DNA from: Phocoena phocoena | Taxonomy: Eukaryota; Chordata; Mammalia; Artiodactyla; Phocoenidae | Direction of reading: 5' to 3' | Assembly: GCF_963924675.1 (NCBI RefSeq) | Contig: NC_089232.1 | Location: 44,742,522-44,806,521 of the forward strand | Length of the DNA stretch: 64,000 nt | Shown: one piece after another, positions 1-12,414 of the stretch | Position numbering within the stretch: the stretch's first letter is position 1 | Layout of the letters: every line of letters starts with the position of its first letter | Notes under the pieces: model-generated | The model's input: only the letters and a program-made list of their open reading frames with translations | What the model was told of the DNA's origin: nothing | The model's database searches: none | Program-made: the position numbers and the translations under genes

Positions 1-1391
1 CCTTGAGAACTTTAAATCCAATGAAGATACATATAAAACAAAAAAGATCATTTGAAGGCAGCATATTCAGATTGCATACAAGTGGTAAGGAAATTTGAAG
101 GTAGAGAGCCATGTTGAATTAACTGGAATGAACAAAAATAGGATTTGGATCATTGGTGAGGAAGAAATTGCATCGTGGTTTAGGAGAGCAGGGTTAGGTG
201 AATCCAAGTGACAGGAAATGTGTGTGGAAAAATTAGTGACAACCCTAATATTCTGTGCCTGCAGGAGAGGAAAAATGATGGTCCTCTCAGAGTAGCTGGG
301 TATTGGAGGAAGCAGTTCTAGATGGGTGCACCCCTCAGGAGGGCCAGGACTCAGGCAGCTGTGGAGGTGGTGGCCCTTGGAGAGAATGAGAGAAAGATGT
401 GCCATCATCTGAGACTATACAAGATTCTTCTCTCATTAAGTATCAACTCTGGTGATTTGCTTCTTTGGCTATTACTGATTTTACAAAAAGGCACTAAAGT
501 ATACATCAAACGAATAAGAACAATCTGGGGAAAGATAGTTAGGTATATGCCTTGGGAAAACATTTAAGTATTAACTTTGAAACTGAACAAACTATGAGAC
601 ATAAACAACTACTGGTTGTACCTACATGCCAAAGAACTTGCTGGTACATGGTGATGCTTAAGGCAGACATTTATCCTTCTATATCTCCCCATGCATGAAA
701 ATTAAAGGAAGCGTAACTATTTGGTAATTATTATCCCTTTAACTTGGGATGTGTACTTCGGCCTGAGTTGTTGAAATATTTCTAGATGGACAACCACAAA
801 AAAGAGAGACTTATCCCTACACAAAGATTTTTTCTGATGAAATCACCCAGTCAGATGACATAATGTCAACATGAAACATTCCAGATAATCAGATGATTCT
901 CTAAAAAGGCATATATAGCTGTAATGACAGGATAAGCATGAGAATTTCTGCAGAAAATGGCAAATCTGAGACATTATCTCTTCTTGAGAAGCACTTCATG
1001 TTTGGAAAACAGTGACAGATTAGGGGAGCAACACACCATTAACTCCACATCAAATGAAAGCACATTGTTTATCTTCTCCAATCTCCATTCACAGATTGTA
1101 ATGCAAATTTTGTTAGAACTGGCAGGTACTTGGGAGCTCATCTGCCCCTAAGTAATCCCTGAGGTCCCTTCTGTCTGCGACTAGAGAATGGAGAAAGAAC
1201 AATAACAGCCAACAAACCTGGTAGGCTCATTTCCTGTAAAACCAAGCAAGCAGAAAATGCTCAACTGCTACTGTTTTTCAAGCATTCGTTTCAGATAATC
1301 ATAATTTGCCTGTTTGCCAAACACTGGGGATTGTAAAATGAGAAAGAATTTTACCCTACCTACAAAAATTTAACATAAAAATATTTTCTTG
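1..1391. other. Intron 4 sequence, no gene recognised
   Basis: AT-rich unique-looking sequence in the intron downstream of the exon at 6576-6644 (the gene runs on the minus strand). Both strands were read for the next expected EML exon, which should begin with residues like FWTLCGN, and none was found. The short open frames here have no recognisable domain. No repeat family could be named with confidence. Confidence 0.5.
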
Positions 1392-1562
1392 GGGGCTTCC
1401 CTGGTGGCGCAGTGGTTGAGAGTCCCCCTGCCGACCGGGGTTCGTGCCCCGGTCCGGGAAGATCCCACATGCCGCTGAGCCTGCGCATCCGGAGCCTGTG
1501 CTCTGCGACAGGAGAGGCCACAACAGTGAGGCGCCCGCATATCGCAAAAAAAAAAAAAAAAA
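1392..1562 (+). mobile_element. CHR-family SINE (tRNA-derived), shortened
   Basis: The tRNA-like head begins with GCTTCCCTGGTGGCGCAG and is followed by the box-B-like GGTTCGTGCCCCGG. The element ends in a run of about 18 A. The copy lacks the segment around the usual GAGCGGCTGGGCCCGTGAGC, so it is internally deleted. A short direct repeat (TTTCTTGG) lies on both sides. The family is non-coding, is copied by L1 machinery and marks cetacean genomes. Confidence 0.9.
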
Positions 1563-2170
1563 ATTTCTTGGAGTGCATCAGAGATTCTGCATTCACCTTG
1601 TGACTGGAATGATTCGTTTGATGTTAGGCAGCTTTGGGGAAAAAAGGTGAGGGTCCTGGAATTGGATGTAGAAAATACAGATAGTGAAAATAATTTGTTA
1701 AAGCCTGCTGAAATTTGTTGTGGATTTCCTTCTAAACAAAATTAATAAAGAATGACATAATTAATAAAGAATCTGCATTTGGAGATTCTTCCATTTGAGG
1801 TAAAAATGCTTGGTTTTACTTAGAAAAAAATGCCTAGGTCTGCCAAAACACAATTAACAAATTTAACAGGACAAACAGCTCTTAGTGTTTTCAAATGAGG
1901 TTCCAGGGTTCTATCTGCCTCTGCTTTTAGAATCAACTGATTAAAGGAGTTAACCAAAGATGGAAAGAAACAGGGAAACTGGACAAATCTATCAATTAAA
2001 GCAGCTAATCTATTACCTTTGATAATCTGGTTTGGGGGTGGGGACTTAAGCCAAGATAGATCATTAAAGAAATAATTGCTAAGAGAAAAGAGCTTGTCAA
2101 AGGGAGCCAGAAACGGAGTTTAAATCTTATCTGTGCCACTATTTTTGTAGTCCTAGGAAATGGGAAAAGA
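1563..2170. other. Intron 4 sequence, nothing recognised
   Basis: AT-rich sequence with no open frame of note. A small local duplication of ATTAATAAAGAAT occurs near 1740-1770. No exon or repeat was identified. Confidence 0.4.
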
Positions 2171-2174
2171 AATT

Positions 2175-2400
2175 AATATTATTGTGCCCCTACTGGTTCC
2201 ATACACTGTTTAATGTAACTCTTAAATTCAGGAGGTAGTTATCCCCACCCCCCTTTTTATCCTGTCTTTTTTGTTTTTGTTTTTTTGGGAAAGAAAGAAA
2301 TTCAGTCTCAGAGATAAAATAGCTTTCCCAGAATCAAGTAGAGGGAGACAGAACCAGGATTCAAAGTCAAACAACCTCCTAGGTCTTGGCTTCCTCACTG
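2175..2400 (-). repeat. MIR SINE, decayed
   Basis: Read on the plus strand this follows the reverse complement of the MIR consensus: a stretch like 'agataaaatagctttcccagaatcaagtagagg', then 'aaccaggattcaaagtc', the remnant of the box-B region. A T-rich insertion interrupts it near 2260-2290. MIR is an ancient mammalian SINE and the copy is highly diverged. Confidence 0.6.
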
Positions 2401-2864
2401 TGGAATATGCAAGTTGGCTGAAGGCTCCCTGGTCAGGGTGCCAGACTTCCAGAGAGCCACCATGGAATAATGGAATCCGGCTCATCTTGAGCTCATGTAT
2501 TTCTTTGCTTGTGGCTGAAAGAACAACTCAGTGCCTCTTCCATATGTTATGATCAGAAACTCATGCTAGCAGATACATATCCTTGGTTAATTAAAAACTG
2601 TTAAGGGAATTAAGATGTAACGGCTACCATGTATTTCATGGCCAAAATTTTTCAAAATATTTGTTCCCTGGGAAAGAAAACTAAGATGTTCTTTGGTGAT
2701 GAAAAAGTTGATAATCTGTGAACATGTTAAAGGGCCAAGGACCCTTCTGCTCCCCAGACCTATGATTCGATGGGTGACCAGTCCCTGCCTATTAACTCCT
2801 GACTGAAGGGCAACCCCTTCCCTGGGTTCTACTGCCTTCCAAGCCCACCCTACCAAACTCACCT

Positions 2865-2995
2865 ATCCATTAAGGCTCAGCTCAAATAGCATCCCTTCCT
2901 GAACCACTTAACATTCCTCTAACCAGTTGGGATCTCTCTGTTATCCCTAGAGAATTTTGGTTTTGCCACTCTTACAGAATGTTCTATTTCAATGT
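2865..2995 (+). repeat. L2 LINE fragment, decayed
   Basis: The pattern 'aaggctcagctcaaatag' followed by 'cttcctgaacca' and 'tctctgttatccctagag' matches the well-known 3' portion of L2 in sense orientation. The assignment is by eye only. Confidence 0.45.
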
Positions 2996-3289
2996 TTTAA
3001 TTGCTCAGTTTTAAGCAAACTGAAAATCGGGTCAGTTTTTATTCTATCACATGGTACAAACTCAACCAATGTTTATCAAATTTAATGAGTTTTCTAGTCT
3101 TTCAGTTGGACTGTATAAATTATGAGGAAGGATTGTCCAACTACTGTTGAAGCAAAAAGTGCCTCCATTTCAGCAAACATAGTCTCAGGTTAAAATCAGC
3201 TCTCTGCACAAGGATTATAAAATGTTTATGAAGCCCTAAGGACATGTGACACCTTTGAAGAGTAGAACCTATAGACTTATCTTTTTGTC

Positions 3290-4260
3290 CCCTGTGTTTC
3301 CATTACTTTTTTCTTATTTTGGAAGAAATGCATGTTATTGTAAAATAATTTTAAAATAATGGGAAAATTTAAAAACTATCAACTCACTACCCAAGATAAC
3401 TGTTTAATGTTTTGGGATAGCCTTCCAATTTTTTCCTACACAAAAATATACTTTTAAAGTAAAAAAAATCAAAGCCACAAATTTATCCCACCCAGAAGTA
3501 GACTGTAAATAGACCTTAAATATGTCCAATAATATTAAATAATCCTCTAAAACATGACGTATGATTGCACAGTATTTCTTCATATGGATATACCATATTT
3601 TATTTAACCACCTGAGGGCAGTTAGGGGGTTTCAGGTCATCTTTTGTTTGGTTTTCTTTGCTATTGGTAAGTTATTCAGCAATGAACCAGTGCTTGGTTC
3701 ATACTCCTAAGAATTTCCATGGGATAAATTACAAGATATGACATTACTGGCTGTGCTTACTTTGGCAGCACATATACTAAAGTTGGGATGAAATTACTGT
3801 TTCAAAGGGTATCAACATTTCTAAGGTAATTGACAGGTATTGCCAAATTTCTGGACTGAAAGACTATACTCATTTACCCTTCCACCAGCAAGGTTTGAGA
3901 GTGTTCATTCCCCAAATCTTTCCCAATACTGGATACATTTTGATCATCATTTTGATATATTAAAAACATGGTTATTTTAAAATGTCTATTCCTTAATTAT
4001 TAATGAGTCAGCATTTTCATGTGTCTATTAGCAGACAATTGAGAAAAATAAAAATATTGTGGACATTCTTTGTCCATTCTATAGATTTGCTAGAATTCTT
4101 TATATTTCAAGAACAAGCCAACATTCTATGCCTTGTTGCCTATACTTTGCTAGTTTGTGGTCTGCCTCTTTTGTTTCTTGGGGGTAGTGAGAAGGTAAAC
4201 AGAATATTTTAATATTTATATAGTTGAATCTATAGTATTATCCTTTGATGGAAGAAATTT
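3290..4260 (-). mobile_element. Old L1 LINE fragment, antisense
   Basis: The sequence resembles the antisense of the end of L1 ORF2 and adjoining region. Diagnostic stretches are 'attactgtttcaaagggtat', 'ccaccagcaaggtttgagag' and 'cagcattttcatgtgtctat'. It is heavily diverged and contains the U6-derived insertion at 3753-3787. It probably continues beyond the LTR-like element into 4840-5430. Confidence 0.55.
3753..3787 (+). pseudogene. Truncated U6 snRNA retro-insertion
   Basis: The 35 bases GTGCTTACTTTGGCAGCACA + TATACTAAAGTTGGG match the first third of U6 snRNA, whose 5' end is GTGCTCGCTTCGGCAGCACA, with two substitutions in that head and one or two further on. The rest of U6, including the catalytic region and the U-tail, is absent. 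It is flanked by near-identical 12-bp repeats, ATGACATTACTG (3738-3749) and ATGAAATTACTG (3788-3799), which fit a target-site duplication. It has no promoter function expected and is not a working snRNA gene. Confidence 0.8.
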
Positions 4261-4321
4261 TCACCTATTTGGGTGTGGGGAAGCCATTCTGGCTTATATG
4301 TGATTTGGCCTGAATTTTATG

Positions 4322-4768
4322 TAAACTAGAACAGCCTGACATATGGCCTGTCAAACATACATTGTACATTTGCTTTAACCATTAAAGAAGAGAATGCATT
4401 ATCCAGAAGTAAAGAATGTTCTCTTTGAACATAGGAGTAAATGCCTACCCTTCCATGATGCCCATGTTAGTACTCCTTCAAAGACAAAGTTCCCTTCCCA
4501 GAGGTCAAGGTCATGCTGACTCTCTGTGTATGTGCTAATCTGAAACTACACATCTCTGTTGAAAGCTTGAAGGAATGTACCCTGTCATGTTTGATGTATG
4601 TATGTTCTTTGTTCAGAGAAAATATAAAACTGTGTTGAAAACCATGTTTCTCCAGAGTGCTTTCTTGCTTGGTGGAGACTGCACTCCCGGGCTAGTCCTC
4701 AGCTTGGTTGAAATAAAACTCCCTTCTATTCCTTACTGTAGACTGTTTATTTGTGTCAAACACCTTTA
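4322..4768 (+). mobile_element. Solo-LTR-like element (endogenous retrovirus relic)
   Basis: The segment has the order of a retroviral LTR. A TATA-like AATATAAAAC lies near 4621, followed downstream by the polyadenylation signal AATAAA near 4711, then a short T/G-rich tail ending near TGTGTCAAACA. No gag, pol or env sequence is next to it, so it would be a solo LTR. Boundaries are uncertain because no clean target duplication could be assigned. The overall look is of a gammaretrovirus-like (ERV1) LTR; the family is not named. It lies in the intron, opposite to the host gene. Confidence 0.5.
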
Positions 4769-4839
4769 TGGTTTATTTGCCTTTACATTTAGAAACACCT
4801 TTCTCCAACTTGAGAGAAATTAAATATTTACATATATAT

Positions 4840-5430
4840 TCCTCTATTTTATAGTTTAACATTTAACTCTTTAATTCATAAATAATTTATTTTAGTATAT
4901 GCTATGAAGTAATGACATACAACTAGAATAATAAATTTTTCTAGTGCCCACTTGTCAGATGTACTATTATTATATTCTAAATTGTCATACATATTAAGGT
5001 CTATTTCTCAGCTTAGTTTCTTTTTTGTTGGTTTTTATTTATCCTTACCCCAGTCTTGTACCATTTTAATTTTTGAAACTTCATAATATGCTTTAGTAAA
5101 TAGTAGTGCATTTTCCTTTTCATTATTCTTTTTTGTGCCAAAGTTCTTGGTTCTCTTTCATTCTCATAGATTAACTTAGAATAACTTAAAGGGAAATGCT
5201 GTCAGATAACAATAAAGCTTATAAAGATTTTAATTGAACTTGTATTAAATATAAATTAACTTGGAGATAAATAATGCATTTATCATTTTTACACTTCATG
5301 TCCGGAATCAAAGTTGTCTCTCTCCATTTGCCCAGGTCTTCTTTCACATTCCTCTATAAAGTTCTATAATAGTTTTTAAATTAGGTCTTGCATATTTCTT
5401 GTTATGTTTATTTCTGAGCATTTTATCATG
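4840..5430 (-). mobile_element. Old L1 ORF2 fragment, antisense
   Basis: Stretches such as 'aactctttaattcataaat' + 'aatttattttagtatatg' and 'tttgcccaggtcttctttc' + 'acattcctctataaagttct' follow the antisense of L1 ORF2. It is diverged, with many stops on the coding strand. It is probably the continuation of the element at 3290-4260, split by the LTR-like insertion. Confidence 0.5.
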
Positions 5431-6091
5431 TGTCCCTTTCTAACCATTAAGTAGGAATAATGGGAAGGATCACGAAAAACTAGACTAAAAGAAGAACAAA
5501 AGAACTGGGAAACAGGAGGAGTTGGTTGGAGGAGTAACACAGACATTTCCTCTGTTCACACAGAAATGCACTATTTTTGTAGCAGCAGAGGTCCACACAT
5601 GCTCTGTTCCAGCAAGTAACCTTTTACACTCTTTTCTTTATGGACTTTAACTTATATTATCTACAAACCTATAGACAGAAGATCCTGGGCCGTATCCCAG
5701 GGTCCAGGAGAAATTTTTGTTATGTCAGAGGAAAGGATGTCTATGGTGTTAATTTTGCTACCTGTGTAACAAAATAGAGAGGAGCAAATAGACAGAGGCA
5801 GGTCCTGCTCCACTAGTAATATTCCAGGCTGTGTAGTCTACAGGAAGCTAGGCATTTAAAAGCCAATGTCCCAGGCAGGTTTGTACCATATATCACTCTC
5901 CTTCTAGGTCCAACACAACATGGCATCTTTCTTCTAAAAGAACATATCAACATATCAAAAAGTTTTGACATATCAAAAAGTTTTGACATGCAATATGTAT
6001 AAACATTCATAATGAAAAAACTTAATTCACAAAATTAAAATCAGAACTGTTTTAAAACATGCAATCCTAAAAGTATTATGAGTCTTCTGTC
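5431..6091. other. Intron 4 sequence with an 18-bp tandem repeat
   Basis: No exon or named repeat. Positions 5951-5968 and 5969-5986 are a perfect 18-bp tandem copy of CATATCAAAAAGTTTTGA, with a partial third copy at 5943-5950. Confidence 0.45.
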
Positions 6092-6104
6092 TTCTGTATA
6101 ATAT

Positions 6105-6309
6105 ATATATGTTTTTTGTGGTACGCGGGCCTCTCACTGTTGTGGCCTCTCCCACTGCAGAGCACAGGCTCCGGACGCGCAGTCTCAGTGGCCATGGCTC
6201 ACGGGCCCAGCTGCTCCGCGGCATGTGGGATCTTCCTGGATCGGGGCACGAACCCGCGTCCCCGGCATCGGCAGGCGGACTCTCAACCACTGCGCCAGCA
6301 GGGAAGCCC
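6105..6309 (-). mobile_element. CHR-family SINE
   Basis: The antisense tail (GTTTTTTGTGGTACGCGGGC) leads into the body and ends with the reverse complement of the tRNA-like head (GCGCCAGCAGGGAAGCCC). A 13-bp target-site duplication TTCTGTATAATAT flanks it (6092-6104 and 6310-6322). It is inserted in the sense direction of the EML6 gene, 267 bp downstream of the exon 4 donor site. Confidence 0.93.
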
Positions 6310-6569
6310 TTCTGTATAATATTTAATTAACATAAAGTTTCCTTTTCAGCTGCCTGCTGAGCACTTTGCTTGACTGTTGTTATACTGCATTTCTAAACGG
6401 GAGGCCCATCAGCTGATGTTAGTGTGCTCTGGGATCAGAGATGCAGGTAAGAAGCCTCCAAATTTAAAGGGCAAAAAGCAGTTTCAAGCAGTTTCTCAAC
6501 ACCAAATTATATATATAAACATCTGGAATTATTTTCATACAAGGTACCAAAATTTCTTTATAATAACTA

Positions 6570-7020
<451 letters not shown>

Positions 7021-7024
7021 AATG

Positions 7025-7175
7025 ACAATTGTTTAAAGTGCATATTCCCCCAGCCCATGTCAGAGATTCTGATTTAGTGGATCAGAAATTAGGTCCAGGC
7101 ACATGCATTTTAAAACACAGCCCAGGAGATTCTGATGCAGGTGGTCCATGGACCACATTCTGTGAAGCTCTAATA
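7025..7175 (+). repeat. hAT-type DNA transposon relic (MER20-like)
   Basis: The stretch 'agagattctgatttagtgga' and the later 'gattctgatgcaggtggtcc' + 'atggaccacat' match the 3' half of a MER20-type non-autonomous hAT element. Only this half is seen. Confidence 0.55.
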
Positions 7176-7374
7176 GAAAGAAGGACCAATTGTAGGGGCA
7201 GAGACTAGACTAGAGAAAGAGGCTGCTAACCTCTCATCAAGTAGGAAGCTATTGCTCCAATCATCAGACAAAGAAGGAGGACCTTTGATTAGGTAGAAAG
7301 GAACAAGTATTGACCACAGAAACAGCTCTGAAGAAAGAACACTCGGTCTAAGGACCAAGTATGAATAAGGTCCA

Positions 7375-7560
7375 AGTACCCATTTTATCTATGTGAGCTC
7401 AGGCAAGTCTTAGCATCTCTAACCTTAACCTCATCAACTCTAAAATGAATGAATGACACCATCTCAGTTCTGTTGTGAGGTCAATTAAGATAATGTATGT
7501 ACGATCATTTTGCAGACTACAAAGCACTGATTATACAAATTAGTGCTACGGGCTAAGTAT
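7375..7560 (+). repeat. MIR SINE, decayed
   Basis: The sense-strand MIR core is visible: 'gagctcaggcaagtct', then 'ctcatcaactctaaaatgaa' and 'gttgtgaggtcaattaagat'. The last stretch is the usual GTTGTGAGGATTAAATGAGA region with changes. Confidence 0.6.
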
Positions 7561-7914
7561 TTTAGTCACTAAAATAATCTTGAAAATAATCATTTGCCCA
7601 TAAGCAACCAATAATAATTCATACTGTCGTCAACAATAAAGAGTAAAACTGTGTGATACAAATTATGGAGTCTGGGAGAACAGTGTTCTAAAAGCAGTAT
7701 TTCATTAAAACATTCTAGGCTCTGAAAATTACAGAGTTCTCACTAGATAGCACTGTACTTTTTACAATCTACTCCTAACTGGAAAGTGTACAGTTCATCA
7801 GCAAAACAACAGGAAATTCATGTATAGATCCAGTCCAATTCAGCCACTTTGCAAGATAAGATATAATGGGATCATGGAACAGCAGAAACAGTAATATCCA
7901 ATACGCAAGGTATG
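7561..7914. other. Intron 3 sequence, nothing recognised
   Basis: AT-rich sequence between the MIR and the start of the large L1. No exon or repeat was identified by eye. Confidence 0.4.
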
Positions 7915-9412
7915 AGCAGGAAACAAGATGGTAGAGTAAGAGGACTTGCGCTCACCTCCTCTCATGAAAACACCAAAATCACAACTAACTGCTGAACAAC
8001 CACCTACAAAAAAGACTTGAACCTACCAAAAAAGATATTCCACACCTAAAGACAAAAAAGAAGACAGTAGCAGGGGCACGTTCATGATATAATAAAATGC
8101 CATACCCACTGGGTGGGAGACCAAAAGCTGGAAAATAATTATATCACAGAGGTTCTCCCACAGGAGTGAGATCTGAGCCCCATGTCAGGCTCTCCAGCCT
8201 GGGGGTCTGGCATTGGGAGGAGGAGCCCCCAGAGCATTTGGCTTTGAAGGCCAGTGGGACTTCAGTGCAGGAGCTCCACACGACTGGGGGAAACAGAGAC
8301 TCCACTCTTGGAGGGTGCAGACAAGGTTTCATATGCACTGGGACCCAGGGCAAAGCAGTGACTCCATAGGATCCTGGGCCAGACCTACCTGCAGGTCTTG
8401 GAGGATCTCCTGGGGAGGCAGTGGTTGGCTGTGGTTCACTGTGGGGGCAAGGACACTGGTAGCAGAGGTCCCAGGGAATATTTATTGGCGTGAGCTCTCC
8501 CAGATGTTGCCATTTTGGCACCGAGATCTGGCCCTACCAAACAGTTTGCAGGCTCCAGTGCTGGGATGCCTCAGGCCAAACAACCAGTGGTGGGGGTAGG
8601 GGGGAAACACAGCCCCACCCATCAGCAGACAGGCTGCCTAAAGTTGCCCTGAGCCAACAATTGCCTATAAATTCACCCCGTGACACGGCCCTGCACATCA
8701 GAGGGACAAGACGCAGCTCCACCCACCAGTGGGCAGGCACTAATCCCTCCTACAAGAAAGCTTCCACAAGCCCCTGGACCAACCTCACCCACCAATGGGC
8801 TGACACCAGAAGCAAGAATTACAATCCTGCAGCCTGAGAAACAGAGACCACAAACACAGAAAGTTAGACAAAATGAGATGGCAGAGAAATATATTCCAGA
8901 TGAAGGAACAAGATAAAACCCCAGAAGAACTAAGGGAAGTAGAGATGGTCAATCTACCTGAAAAAGAAGTCAATTTACCTGAAAAAGGAGGGCATGGCAT
9001 GATATATTTAAAGTGATGAAAGGCAAAAACCTACAGCCTACAAGAATACTCTACCCAGCAAGGCTCTCATTCAGATTCAGTGGAGAAATCAAAAGCTTTA
9101 CAAACAAGCAAAGGCTAAGAGAATTCAGCACCGCCAAACCAGCTTTACAACAAATGCTAAATGAAATTCTCTAGCCGGAAAAGAAAAGGTCACAACTAGA
9201 AACAAAAAAATTACGAATGGGAAAGCACACCGGTAAAGGCAAACAAACGTACAGTAAATGTAGGAAATCATCCACACACAAATATGATATCCAAACCAGC
9301 AACCATGAGGACAGTAAAATGCAGGATATTGGAAATGCATTTGAAATTAAGACACCAGCAACTTAAAACAATCTTGTATATATATAGACTGCTATATCAA
9401 AACCTCATGGGA

Positions 9413-10692
9413 GAAATGTCTATTTAGGTCTTCTGCCCATTTTTGGATTGGGCTGTTTGATTTTTTGTTATTGAACTGCATGAGCTGCTTGTAAATTTTG
9501 GAGATTAATCCTTTGTCAGTTGCTTCATTTGCAAATATTTTCTCCCATTCTGAGTGTTGTCTTTTGGTCTTGTTTATGGATTCCTTTGCTGTGCAGAAGC
9601 TTTTAAGTTTCATTAGGTCCCATTTATTTATTTTTATTTCCATTTCTCTAGGAGGTGGGTCAAAAAGGATCTTGCTGTGATTTATGTCATAGAGTGTTCT
9701 GCCTATATTTTCCTCTAAGAGTTTGATAGTTTCTGGCCTCCAAAGAAGATATACAGATTACCGACAAACACATGAAAGAATGCTCATCATCATTAATCAT
9801 TACAGAAATGCAAATCAAAACTACAATGAGATATCATCTCACACCAGTCAGAATGGCCATCATCAAAAAATCTAGAAACAATAAATGCTGGAGAGGGTGT
9901 GGAGAACAGGGAACACTCTTGCACTGTTCGTGGGAATGTAAATTGATACAGCCACTATGGATAACAGTATGGAGGTTCCTTAAAAAACTACAAATAGAAC
10001 TACCATACAACCCAGCAATCCCACTATTGGGCATATACCCTGAGAAAACCATAATTCAAAAAGAGTCATGTACCAATATGTTCATTGTAGCTCTATTTAC
10101 AATAGCCAGGACATGGAAGCAACCTCAGTGTCCATCAACAGATGAATGGATAAAGAAGATGTGGCACATATATACAATGGAATATTACTCAGCCATAAAA
10201 ATAAATGAGACTGAGTTATTTGTAGTGAGGTGGATGGACCTAGAGTCTGTCATACAGAGTGAAGTAAGTCAGACAGAGAAAAACAAATACCGTATGCTAA
10301 CACATATATATGCAATCTAAGAAAAAAAAAGGTCATGAAGAACCTAGGGGTAAGACGGGAATAAAGACACAGACCTACTAGAGAATGGACTTGAGGAAAT
10401 GGGGAGGGGAAAGGGTAAGCTGTGACAAAGTGAGAGAGTGGCATGGACATATATACACTACCAAATGTAAAATAGCTAGCTAGTGGGAAGCAGCTGCATA
10501 GCACAGGGAGATCAGTTTGGTGGTTTGTGACCACCTAGAGGGGTCGGGTAGGGAGGGTGGGAGGGAGGGAGATGCAAGAGGGAAGAGATATGGGAACACA
10601 GGTATATGTATAACTGATTCACCTTGTTATAAAGCAGAAACTAAGACACCATTGTAAAGCAATTATACTCCAATAAAGATGTTAAAAAAAAA
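9413..10692 (+). mobile_element. Twin-primed (5'-inverted) L1 insertion
   Basis: The 3' part, 9739-10692, is sense. It encodes the ORF2 C-terminus with the cysteine motif C-x3-C-x7-H-x4-C ([18 protein letters not shown], around 9887-9940), then the 3' UTR and an A-rich end. The 5' part, 9413-9738, is the immediately preceding piece of ORF2 in reverse orientation (minus-strand peptide [20 protein letters not shown]...). Target duplications CAAAACCTCATGGGA (9398-9412) and CAAAACACCTCATGGGA (10693-10709) flank the whole, inside the older L1. This is the classic twin-priming structure. Confidence 0.85.
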
Positions 10693-11466
10693 CAAAACAC
10701 CTCATGGGAACCACAAACCAAAAATTTACAATAGATACGCACACAAAAAATAAAAAGCAATGCAAACAACACTAAAGATGGTCATCAAATCACATGAGAA
10801 CAAAAGAGAAAGAGAAGGAAAAATACCTACAAAAACAAATCCAAAACAATTAACAAGATGGCAATAAGAACATACATATGGATAATTACCTTAAGGGTAA
10901 ATGGATTAAATGCTCCAACCAAAAGACACAGGCAGACTGAAAGTGAAGGGATGGAAATATCCCATGTAAACAGAAATCAAAAGAAAGCTGGAGTAGCAAT
11001 ACTCACATCAGACAAAATAGACTTTAAAGACTGTTATAAGAGACAAAGAAGGACACTACATAATGATCAAGGGATCAATCCAAGAAGAAGATATAACAAT
11101 TGTAAATATATATGCACCCAACATAGGAGCACCTCAATATATAAGGCAAATGCTAACAGCAGTAAAAGCAGAAATCGACAGTAACACAGTGAAAGTGGCT
11201 TTAACACTCCAGTTTACATGAATGTACATATCATCCAGACAGAAAATCAATAAGGAACCACAGGCCTTAAATGACACATTTGACCAGATGGACTTAATTG
11301 ATATTTATAGAAAGCAGCAGAATAAACATTCTTCTCAAATGCACATGGAACATTCTCCAGGACAGATCACATGCTGGGCCACAAATCAAGCCTCAGTAAA
11401 TTAAAAAATACTGAAATCATATCAAGTATCTTTTCTGACCACAACACTATGAGATTTGAAATCAAT

Positions 11467-11499
11467 CACACACACACACACGCACACACACACACACAC
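11467..11499. repeat. (CA)n microsatellite
   Basis: A run of CA dinucleotides with one CG interruption, inside the ORF2 region of the old L1 at a place where the L1 is normally not repetitive. Confidence 0.95.
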
Positions 11500-12414
11500 C
11501 CCAGAACTGTAAAAAACACAAACACATAGACGCTAAACAATATGTTGCTAAACAAACAAAGGATCACTGAAGAAATCAAAGAGGAAATAAAAGAATACCT
11601 GGAGACAAATGACAATGAAAAGATGACAGTCCAGAAACTATGGGACACAGCAAAAGCAATTCTAAGAGGGAAGTTTATAGCAATACAATCTTACTTCAGG
11701 AAACAAGAAAAATCTCAAATAAACAATCTTACACCTCAAGCAACTAGAGAAAGAACAAACAAAACCCAAAGTTAGTAGAAGGAAAGAAATCATAAAGATC
11801 AGAGCAGAAATAAATGAAAAAGAAATGAAGGAAATGATAGCAAAAATCAATGAAACTAAAAGCAGGTTCTTTGAAAAGATAGACAAAACTGACAAGCCTT
11901 AAGCCAGTCTCATCAAGAAAAAAAGGGAGAGGGCTCAAATCAATAAAATTAGAAATGAAAAAGGAGAAGTTACAACTGACACTACAGAAATACAAAGGAT
12001 CATAAGAGACTACTACAAGCAACTATATGCCAATAAAATGGACAACCTAGAGGAAATGGACAAATTCTTAGAAAGGTATAGCCTTCTAAGACTGAACCAG
12101 GAAGAAATAGAAAATATGAACAGACAAATCACAAGTACTGAAATTGAAACTGTGATTAAAAATCTTCCAACAAACAGAAGTCCAGGACCAGATGGCTTCA
12201 CAGGTGAATTCTATCAAACATTTAGAGAAGCCTTAACACCTATTCTACTGAAACTGTTCCAAAAAATTGCAGAGGAAGGAACACTCCCAAATTCATTCTA
12301 TGAGGCCATCATCACCCTGATACAAAAAAACAGACAAAGATACCACAGAAAAAGAAAATTACAGGCCAATATCACTGATGAATATAGACACAAAAATCCT
12401 CAAAAAATAGTAGC

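Noticed and set aside
3753..3787. Functional U6 snRNA gene
   Set aside because: Only the first 35 nt are present; the catalytic part, the U-tail and upstream promoter elements are missing.
8144..8837. Overlapping frames of 115-128 codons on both strands
   Set aside because: They lie in the GC-rich 5' UTR of the old L1 and are shadows of that repeat, not genes.
9772..10320. 182-codon uninterrupted frame
   Set aside because: It is only the C-terminal fragment of L1 ORF2 in a 5'-inverted copy; it has no promoter or start of its own.
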